From: Bacteroidia bacterium
Lineage (GTDB): Bacteria; Bacteroidota; Bacteroidia; Cytophagales; Cyclobacteriaceae
Reading direction: 5' to 3'
NCBI GenBank assembly: GCA_030425425.1
Contig: JAUIAO010000052.1
Location: 1-44,016 of the forward strand
Length of the DNA: 44,016 bases
Notes under the pieces: generated by a model
What the model saw: only the letters and a program-made list of their open reading frames with translations
The model's database searches: none
What the model was told of the DNA's origin: nothing
Shown here: piece after piece, positions 37,280-44,016 of the stretch
Position numbering within the stretch: position 1 is the first letter of the stretch
Layout: the number at the start of each line of letters is the position of its first letter
Translations under genes and position numbers: made by a program

Positions 37280-38273
37280 AATCCTCCACCCAATCCACCT
37301 TCCCAGTCTCATCCAGTATCCCTGCCATCTTCAATGGAGTGATGACGGGCTCCTCTGCCATTCTCACAAGCGTCACATGATCAAAAGCCATCGAATCTTC
37401 GGGATTCTGATAGCCACCGGTTGTTGCCAAGGTTAGATAATCTCGTTCATTACGTTCACGGTAAGAATATGAATGTTCGTGTCCGTTGATTTCTGTATAA
37501 GGTCGGTCTTTCAAAAGCTCTTCTAAAGGTCCTAGTCCTTTGCCATCTTCTCTTTTCCAAAGCGGCTTGTGCATCAGTATAAATATCCATCGAACATCCG
37601 TGTTTTCGGCCAACACTTTCTTGAAATATTCAATTTGGTCATTGCTTATTCCACCAACCTTGCTCTCCTTCATATTGGCATATTCAGTCTCTTCGAAAGT
37701 CCCTTCCAATTCTCCCCTGATCACTTTAATGGCTACTTTTCTCGCTTCGTTGATCTCCCACATACGCTCCTCTTCATAGTCTTCAGAATCCATCATCAGA
37801 AACAATACATTCTCATAAACGAAATGATAATATCTGGGCCCAAATCGATTTTCCCAAAACGTCCGCATCAGTGGATTGGTGAGGTCATGATTTCCGCCAA
37901 GGTGGAAAAACGGCATATTCAAACCAGCAGTACGCTCATCAAATGAATCCCATTCTTTGGCCATCTGCAGAGTGTCTTCTGTCCCCCCTTCTATCAAATC
38001 TCCAACACTTACCACAAAGGTTGGATCCAGACGATTGAGCTGCTGAACGGCCGTGCTATAAATCCCCGGTCGCTCTCCACCTGTGAGATCTGCGATGATA
38101 GCAAAAGTGAAATCCTCTTCTTCCAACTCAAACTTCTCACTGGTCCACGGCTTGGGCCCGGATTGGATGTCGTGCACGAATTTTGGTATTCTTGCTTCCG
38201 GGGCACTACATGACAAAATCAGTAGGATACCACCTATCATTGTGTAATTCCTTACGAATTGGCTAAAGTCCAT
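37278..38273 (-). CDS. Calcineurin-like metallophosphoesterase, lipoprotein
   Basis: The 331-residue protein has a lipobox (LILSC, Cys at 22). The metallophosphoesterase motifs follow in order: VVSVGDLIEGG, HLGGNHDLT, ILMHKPLW and INGHEHSY. The first motif, normally DxH, reads IADLTGG, so one His ligand is missing. It may have altered metal binding. It is probably anchored at the outside of a membrane. It lies between two BNR/VPS10-like genes on the opposite strand, with its start 75 bp from that of the second. Confidence 0.87.
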   Translation of the reverse strand: MDFSQFVRNYTMIGGILLILSCSAPEARIPKFVHDIQSGPKPWTSEKFELEEEDFTFAIIADLTGGERPGIYSTAVQQLNRLDPTFVVSVGDLIEGGTEDTLQMAKEWDSFDERTAGLNMPFFHLGGNHDLTNPLMRTFWENRFGPRYYHFVYENVLFLMMDSEDYEEERMWEINEARKVAIKVIRGELEGTFEETEYANMKESKVGGISNDQIEYFKKVLAENTDVRWIFILMHKPLWKREDGKGLGPLEELLKDRPYTEINGHEHSYSYRERNERDYLTLATTGGYQNPEDSMAFDHVTLVRMAEEPVITPLKMAGILDETGKVDWVED

Positions 38274-38348
38274 ATCAATCAGAATCGTTTTTTGTTGGGT
38301 GAAGATATTGTATTTTCACTGCCAATCCATTAACATAAATCAAATACA

Positions 38349-41300
38349 ATGACCCGTATTTTTATTCTCATTTTACTAACCGTTTGCCTCTCAGCAGGCG
38401 CACAGAAAAAATCCAAATCCAAAGAACCCGAAAAGGCTTTGTTGGAAGAAACCTCTTTGGGAGGTTTGTCTTTTAGAAACATTGGCCCAGCTATCACCTC
38501 AGGTAGAATTAGTGATTTTGCGGTGAACCCAGCCAATCCCAATGAATACTATGTAGCAGCTTCTGCCGGTGGAGTATGGAAGACTACCAACTCTGGAACA
38601 ACTTACAAACCGATTTTTGATGGTCAGGGAAGTTTCTCAATTGGTTGTGTTGAAATCGATCCTCAAAACTCCAGCATTGTTTGGGTGGGAACTGGTGAAA
38701 ACAATAATCAGCGCAGTGTCAACTATGGTGATGGTGTTTACAAATCCATGGATGGAGGAAAATCATGGAAAAACATGGGCCTCAAAAACTCTGAACACAT
38801 TGGCTCCATTGTCATTGACCCTACCAATTCCAATCATGTTTATGTCGCTGCGATAGGCCCGCTTTGGAGTGCTGGTGGGGAGCGAGGTGTTTACGAGTCT
38901 ACAGATGGTGGCGAAACATGGAATCTAATTCTGGAAGTTGACAAGCACACAGGTGCCAACGAAGTGGTAATGGATCCTCGTAATCCTCAAGTCTTGTACG
39001 CTTCTATGTTGCAAAGAAGAAGACATGTGTTCACCTATATCGGTGGTGGTCCAGGATCTGGAATCTACAAATCCCAAGATGGAGGCAAAACCTGGAACAA
39101 AGCCAACAAAGGATTGCCAGGTGTTGATATGGGAAGAATCGGATTGTCTATCTCTCCCGCTGACCCGGAAATAATTTACGCAATCGTAGAAGCAGCACAG
39201 GGCAAAGGTGGTTTTTTCAAATCAACTGACAGAGGTGCCTCATGGGAAAAGCAAAGTGGATATAGCTCTAGTGGAAACTACTATCAGGAAATCATTGCCG
39301 ATCCGGTGGATCCAAACAAAATCTATACGATGGACACGTGGATGCACATCTCTACAGATGGAGGTAAAAGCTTCAAAGTGCTTGGCGAAGATTTCAAACA
39401 CATTGACAACCATTGTATTTGGATTGACCCTGCACAAACCGACCATTTATTAGTAGGCTGCGATGGTGGTGTTTATGAGACATTCGACGCTGCAGCCACA
39501 TGGATTTTCAAAGCAAACCTTCCTGTCACGCAGTTTTACAAAGTGGCGGTAGATCAAGCTGAACCATTTTACAATATTTATGGTGGTACACAGGATAACT
39601 TCAGCATGGGTGGCCCTTCACGCACTACCAGTGCCAATGGCATTGCCAATAGCCAGTGGTTTATGACACATGGTGGTTATGGTTTCGAATCTCAGATCGA
39701 CCCTGAAAACCCAAACATTGTTTATGCTCAGTCACAATACGGATTTTTGGTCAGATATGATCGATTGAGTGGTGAAGAGGTTGGCATACAGCCAAAAGAA
39801 AGAAAAGATGAAGATGCGTATCGATGGAACTGGGATGCTCCTTTGGTAATTAGTAAACACGACAACAAGAGAATTTACTTCTCTGCCAACAAAGTATTCC
39901 GAAGTGATGACAGGGGAAACAGCTGGCAGGTTATAAGCGACGATCTCACTCAGCAGATTGATCGAAATACACTTCGTGTGATGGATAGAGTCTGGGGCAT
40001 AGACGCGGTTATGAAAAATGGCTCTACCTCTCCTTACGGAACCATTGTAGCAATGGATGAGTCTCCTATTGACGAAAATCTGCTTTATGTTGGTACGGAC
40101 GATGGGCTTATTCAGGTAACTGAGGATGGTGGTAAAACATGGACCAAAAGCTCCAGTTTCCCAGGTGTACCAGCAAACACTTACGTGAATATGGTCATTC
40201 CTTCTCAGCATGACATCAATGTGGTTTATGCTTGTTTCAACAATCACAAGCGAGGTGATTTCAAACCTTATGTATTCAAAAGCTCAGACAAAGGAAAAAC
40301 CTGGGTAAACATCACTGGCAACTTACCGGAAAGAGGCTCGGCGTATGCCATCGCTGAGGATCATGTGAAAAGTGATTTATTGTTTGCAGGAACAGAGTTT
40401 GGCATATTTTTCAGCATCAATGGAGGAAAAGTGTGGAATCAATTGAAAGCGGGCATCCCAACTACTTTGGTTAGGGACATTGCCATTCAGCAACGAGAAA
40501 ATGATTTGGTGCTGGCATCCTTCGGTCGCGGCTTCTTCATTTTGGACGATTACTCTGCATTGCGAGAATTGAGTGATGAAACACTGAAAAAAGAAGCTCA
40601 TTTATTCGAAATCAGAGATGCTTTGCTTTTTGAGCCAAGTGTACCTCTTGGACTTCCAAAGCAAGGTTTTCAGGGAGATGATTACTATTTGGGTGACAAT
40701 CTGCCTTCAGTTGCGATGTTTACTTATTACCTGAAAGATGAGGTCAAAACCAAAAAAGACCTGAGACAGGAAACAGAGTCAGCCAATAAGAAAGATGGCA
40801 AAAACAACGTTTACCCGACTTATGAAGCCTTGACAGCCGAACGCAATGAAAATGATCCGTATTTACTTTTCACCATCACAGACAGTGATGGCAACATTGT
40901 GCGAAAGCTCACCTCTTCTCCGAAAAAAGGTGTGAACCGATTACAGTGGGATTTGAGATATGCTCCAAAAACAGCCATTAATTTCTCCAAACCTTCATTC
41001 TACAATCCATTTGCATCTGCGGAGGCAGGGTCTTTGATAGCTCCGGGTAAGTATGCAGTTTCTCTTTCACTTTATCAGAATGGAGAATTCAAGAAGCTTA
41101 CAGAAGCTGTGGAATTCAACGTAAAAGTCCTAAACAACAGTTCTACTCCTGCAGCTGATAGAGCGGCGTTGGTGGCTTTCCAGGCGAAAGCGCAGAAACT
41201 AGATGCTGCAGTGCAGGCCACGCAGAAGACGATTGGAGAAGTGAAAAATCAGCTGAAATATATCAAAGAAGCGGTTTTGAGATCGAATGTTGCACAGGAT

Positions 41301-41633
41301 GATCTGGATGCAGACATCTCTACAATCGAAGAAAAGCTTTACCAAATAGAGCTAAAACTAAACGGTGACCGTGTAGCTGGTCAGCTGGATTTGAACACCC
41401 CACCACCGGTAAGTAGTCGTATTGGATATGTGATTTATGAGGCATTCCATTCTACTTCCAGTCCTACACAGACGCACTTAGATGTGTATGAAATTGCCAA
41501 AGAGGAATTCACTCCACTTTTAGGACAGGTAAGAAAAATCGTGATGGAAGATATAAAAGCATTGCAAGAAAAACTTGGCAATGCAGGTGCTCCCTATACT
41601 CCATATACGTTACCAGATTTTGATGGAGAATAA
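38349..41633 (+). CDS. Secreted BNR/VPS10-like beta-propeller protein, paralogue 3
   Basis: The 1094-residue protein has a signal peptide (RIFILILLTVCLSAGAQ) and starts its mature part with SFRNIGPAITSGRISDFAVN, close to paralogue 1 (PFRNVGPTIMSGRVVDLEVN). Repeats include GVWKTTNSGTTYKPI, GVYKSMDGGKSWKNMGL, GVYESTDGGETWNLI, GIYKSQDGGKTWNKA, GFFKSTDRGASWEKQ, VTEDGGKTWTKS and VFKSSDKGKTWVNI. The C-terminus has a beta domain (ITDSDGNIVRKLTSSPKKGV) and long helices at about residues 950-1080. It diverges from the phosphoesterase gene with a 75-bp spacer. Confidence 0.9.
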   Translation: MTRIFILILLTVCLSAGAQKKSKSKEPEKALLEETSLGGLSFRNIGPAITSGRISDFAVNPANPNEYYVAASAGGVWKTTNSGTTYKPIFDGQGSFSIGCVEIDPQNSSIVWVGTGENNNQRSVNYGDGVYKSMDGGKSWKNMGLKNSEHIGSIVIDPTNSNHVYVAAIGPLWSAGGERGVYESTDGGETWNLILEVDKHTGANEVVMDPRNPQVLYASMLQRRRHVFTYIGGGPGSGIYKSQDGGKTWNKANKGLPGVDMGRIGLSISPADPEIIYAIVEAAQGKGGFFKSTDRGASWEKQSGYSSSGNYYQEIIADPVDPNKIYTMDTWMHISTDGGKSFKVLGEDFKHIDNHCIWIDPAQTDHLLVGCDGGVYETFDAAATWIFKANLPVTQFYKVAVDQAEPFYNIYGGTQDNFSMGGPSRTTSANGIANSQWFMTHGGYGFESQIDPENPNIVYAQSQYGFLVRYDRLSGEEVGIQPKERKDEDAYRWNWDAPLVISKHDNKRIYFSANKVFRSDDRGNSWQVISDDLTQQIDRNTLRVMDRVWGIDAVMKNGSTSPYGTIVAMDESPIDENLLYVGTDDGLIQVTEDGGKTWTKSSSFPGVPANTYVNMVIPSQHDINVVYACFNNHKRGDFKPYVFKSSDKGKTWVNITGNLPERGSAYAIAEDHVKSDLLFAGTEFGIFFSINGGKVWNQLKAGIPTTLVRDIAIQQRENDLVLASFGRGFFILDDYSALRELSDETLKKEAHLFEIRDALLFEPSVPLGLPKQGFQGDDYYLGDNLPSVAMFTYYLKDEVKTKKDLRQETESANKKDGKNNVYPTYEALTAERNENDPYLLFTITDSDGNIVRKLTSSPKKGVNRLQWDLRYAPKTAINFSKPSFYNPFASAEAGSLIAPGKYAVSLSLYQNGEFKKLTEAVEFNVKVLNNSSTPAADRAALVAFQAKAQKLDAAVQATQKTIGEVKNQLKYIKEAVLRSNVAQDDLDADISTIEEKLYQIELKLNGDRVAGQLDLNTPPPVSSRIGYVIYEAFHSTSSPTQTHLDVYEIAKEEFTPLLGQVRKIVMEDIKALQEKLGNAGAPYTPYTLPDFDGE

Positions 41634-41651
41634 TTAATTGTATTTTTTAAG

Positions 41652-41688
41652 AAAATCGGTAGTTGAAGAATCGGCTACCGATTTTTTT
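41652..41688 (+). terminator. Rho-independent terminator after BNR protein 3
   Basis: AAAATCGGTAG and CTACCGATTTTTTT pair over at least 9 bp around a 12-nt loop and run into a T tract. Confidence 0.9.
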
Positions 41689-41793
41689 ATTCACTTTCAT
41701 TTATGAATTTTTAGGTGATAATCATTAATTCTCTTGACATACCTGACCAATCTATTGATATTCGCTCCTATTGAATTTCCTGCCCATTTTTAA

Positions 41794-43596
41794 GTGAACC
41801 TTGAATTGAAACAACCCAAAACACTCCTTGGCAGATTCATCCTTTGGCGCATTCGGCACATGGGAGATCGGCAGTTTATCCTCATGCTCAGTGCGTTGGT
41901 AGGACTGACTGGAGGTCTCGCTGCAGTAATCATCAAACTAGGCATTCACTACATTCACGATTTTATCAATGTGAAGATCCGTCAATCTACTTTTGAATTC
42001 TGGTACTTGATTTTACCGGTAGTTGGTATAGCTCTATCGGTGGCTTTGATCAAATATTTTTATCGAGGGACATTTGCGCATGGTATTACCAATGTTTTGT
42101 ATGCCATCAGCAAGCAAAAGAGTATTGTCCGACTCAAGGACTCTCTGTACTTCATGTTGGGAAGTATTTTCACCGTTGGGCTGGGTGGTTCGGTAGGTAT
42201 GGAAGCCACACTCGTCATGAGTGGCACAGGACTGGGCTCCAATATTGCAAGGATTTTCAGGCTGTCATTTTCTCATAGAATACTATTGCTGGGGTGTGGT
42301 GCCGCTGCAGCTCTGGCTTGCTTTTTCAACGCCCCAATCGCCGGGGTAGTTTTCGCTTTGGAGGTTTTGCTGTTAGACCTTAGTATGGCATCACTGGTGC
42401 CGCTTTTACTCGCCTCAATCATCGGTGTAATCATTGGCAAAATATTCTTAGGTGCCAATATCATTCTGGATTTCTCTGAGCATAGCGCATTCACTGTTAA
42501 TCAAATTCCTTTTTTCATCCTACTGGGAATAGTAAGCGGATTGATCTCCATTTATTTCAATCGAATTGATCATTTGACTTCAAAAATTGTAGAGCGACTT
42601 GGTTTTGGATGGAAAAAGACACTCATCCTGGGTAGCGTAGCTGCTGTTTTGATTTTTAGTTTTCCCCCTCTGTTTGGAGAGGGTTACGGTACATTGATCA
42701 ACCTCTTTCGAGGTAAACCAGGCTTACTTTTGGAGAACAGTATTTTCTCGCACTTCAGTGAATTCCAGATTCATTTTCTCTGGTTTTTGCTCATGGTAGT
42801 CTTGCTCAAGGCTGTGGCTGTAGCCTTCACTTTAGGCGCCGGAGGAATTGGCGGTTATTTTGCTCCTTCTCTGTTTTTGGGTGGTGTCACAGGCTTCTTA
42901 GTCGCCCGATCCATCAATATGCTCAAGCTATTCAGCACACACCTTCCAGAGGATAATTTCACGGTGGTGGGAATGGCCGGCGTGATGAGTAGCATATTCT
43001 ATGCGCCTTTATCCGCTGTTTTTTTGATTGCAGAAATTACCAGCAGCTATGACCTCATCGTACCTCTAATGTTGGTAGCTACCATTTCCTATATGATGGT
43101 CAACTATATAGAACCGCACTCATTGTTTACCAGAAGGCTGGCCAAGAGAGGCGAATTGATATCGCATCACAAAGAAGAATCCGTACTGGCGATGCTCAAT
43201 ATCGAAGAAATCATTGAGCGAGACTTTCAGCCTATTCATCCTGATGCTACTTTTCGGGAATTTCTAAAAGATGCAGTGGGCAATTCCAGGAGAAACATTT
43301 TTCCAGTAACCAATGATAATGGCAAACTTTTGAGTATCGTTCTGCTGGATGATGTGCGGCCGTTGATTTTCAAACAGGAAGAATATGATACGCTCAGCGT
43401 GACCGAACTCATGCGTACTCCCCCTGCGCGTATTTACCTCTATGACAGTATGCGTGAAATCCTCAAAAAGTTTGATCAGACATCCGCATGGAACCTACCT
43501 GTGGTGGATGAAAAGGAAAAATACATAGGCTTTATCAGCAAGTCCAAACTGCTCACTGCTTATCGCAAAACTTTGAAGACACTGAGTTACGATTGA
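41794..43596 (+). CDS. ClC-family chloride channel/transporter with CBS pair
   Basis: The 600-residue protein has a ClC membrane domain to about residue 430. Marker blocks are GGSVGMEATLVMSGTGLGS, CFFNAPIAGVVFALEVLLLD and GAGGIGGYFAPSLFLGGVTG. A pair of CBS domains follows (about 460-590, with FPVTNDNGKLLSIVLLDDV and LPVVDEKEKYIGFISKSKLL). The GxEGP motif that holds the gating Glu in exchangers reads GSVGM here, so a Val replaces that Glu; this suggests channel-like or uncoupled transport. CBS domains often sense nucleotides. The start is the GTG at 41794. Confidence 0.92.
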   Translation: MNLELKQPKTLLGRFILWRIRHMGDRQFILMLSALVGLTGGLAAVIIKLGIHYIHDFINVKIRQSTFEFWYLILPVVGIALSVALIKYFYRGTFAHGITNVLYAISKQKSIVRLKDSLYFMLGSIFTVGLGGSVGMEATLVMSGTGLGSNIARIFRLSFSHRILLLGCGAAAALACFFNAPIAGVVFALEVLLLDLSMASLVPLLLASIIGVIIGKIFLGANIILDFSEHSAFTVNQIPFFILLGIVSGLISIYFNRIDHLTSKIVERLGFGWKKTLILGSVAAVLIFSFPPLFGEGYGTLINLFRGKPGLLLENSIFSHFSEFQIHFLWFLLMVVLLKAVAVAFTLGAGGIGGYFAPSLFLGGVTGFLVARSINMLKLFSTHLPEDNFTVVGMAGVMSSIFYAPLSAVFLIAEITSSYDLIVPLMLVATISYMMVNYIEPHSLFTRRLAKRGELISHHKEESVLAMLNIEEIIERDFQPIHPDATFREFLKDAVGNSRRNIFPVTNDNGKLLSIVLLDDVRPLIFKQEEYDTLSVTELMRTPPARIYLYDSMREILKKFDQTSAWNLPVVDEKEKYIGFISKSKLLTAYRKTLKTLSYD

Positions 43597-43689
43597 TCAC
43601 TCCAACCATACTTTGTGAGCCTTACTGTCGGTTTGCCAGACTTAAACTCACAATACGAAAGATTTATTGTGTGCCACTGGTCGTGCACC

Positions 43690-43902
43690 TCAGAATAACA
43701 CCTGATTAATCAAAGCAACACTGAATAGACTCAACAAAAACCACCCTAGAAAGCCTTGAAATATACAGACGTATCTCGCCAGGCCTTTTGTTGGGATCTG
43801 ACCGAAACCGAGTGTCACAAACGAATTGATACTCAGTGTGAATGCATTAATAAATGCCAGGAACAGCAAGTATATGGCTCTAACTACCGTTTTTAACCCG
43901 GA
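43690..43902 (-). pseudogene. C-terminal remnant of a two-TM (potassium-type) ion channel
   Basis: A 70-codon open stretch on the minus strand encodes a pore loop with the filter-like SINSFVTLGFGQIP, then a second membrane helix, GFLGWFLLSLFSVALINQ, typical of the Ion_trans_2 family, and a stop at 43690. The first helix appears partly present (VVRAIYLLFLAF). A TAA at 43905-43903 blocks the frame upstream. Beyond it the same frame stays open to the window edge (37 codons ending SPPFDYSNA). It is probably a gene broken by a nonsense change or deletion, though a short protein from the TTG inside could exist. Confidence 0.6.
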
Positions 43903-44016
43903 TTATGCATTAGAATAATCAAAAGGAGGGCTTAAGGATGAAATCTGAGAAAAAATTCCATCCATCCAAGGTCTTCTTTTTGCAGGTAAAGAGATTTTCA
44001 GCACTCTTTTGTTGGC

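Noticed and set aside
39732-40247. 171-codon frame opposite BNR protein 3
   Set aside because: Shadow of the repeat-rich coding strand; no family motif.

Overview
The window looks like a chromosomal segment from a marine-type member of the Bacteroidota, probably a Cytophagales (Reichenbachiella/Roseivirga/Fulvivirga-like) bacterium. The grounds are AT-rich spacers, weak or absent Shine-Dalgarno sequences, several likely TTG/GTG starts, candidate -7 boxes of the TAnnTTTG type, many lipoprotein signals, a Bacteroidetes-type MenC, a PadR plus orphan FtsX permease pair, and large secreted BNR/VPS10-like proteins. The genus is an inference; there is no rRNA or marker gene to fix it.

Layout. 1-790: a class II tRNA-like gene with encoded CCA on the minus strand, and its terminator. 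790-4123: an SLC12-type cation-chloride cotransporter and a CorA channel. 4197-5929: SnoaL-like, VOC and AraC genes. 6337-8500: an accessory island that reads as an integron gene-cassette array without a visible integrase. It holds two cassettes (a SmpA-like lipoprotein and a DUF2971 protein), each followed by a long attC-like element. 8546-12979: an operon of PIG-L-type deacetylase, 43-aa membrane protein and Na+/solute symporter. 13059-19643: housekeeping metabolism (menC, queA, bioF, lpxR-like, quinone reductase, arsC-like) with a hicBA toxin-antitoxin module. 19768-26643: a first BNR/VPS10-like exoprotein, a DUF4143 AAA ATPase behind a 53-bp tandem repeat, and a catalase-peroxidase with a lipoprotein signal. 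26910-31236: small membrane proteins, a GNAT enzyme, and a PadR/FtsX pair. 31237-34060: accessory DNA with a YARHG protein, a lipoprotein, hairpin repeats and a palindromic array of C5G2 blocks phased at 21 bp. 34085-41633: two more BNR/VPS10-like paralogues around a calcineurin-like phosphoesterase. 41794-44016: a ClC transporter and the remnant of a two-TM ion channel.

The most notable points are the cassette array (each cassette's first 10 bp are the exact reverse complement of the first arm of its own attC-like element), the 21-bp phased palindromic array at 33653-33813, and the 53-bp tandem dyads abutting the start of the DUF4143 gene.
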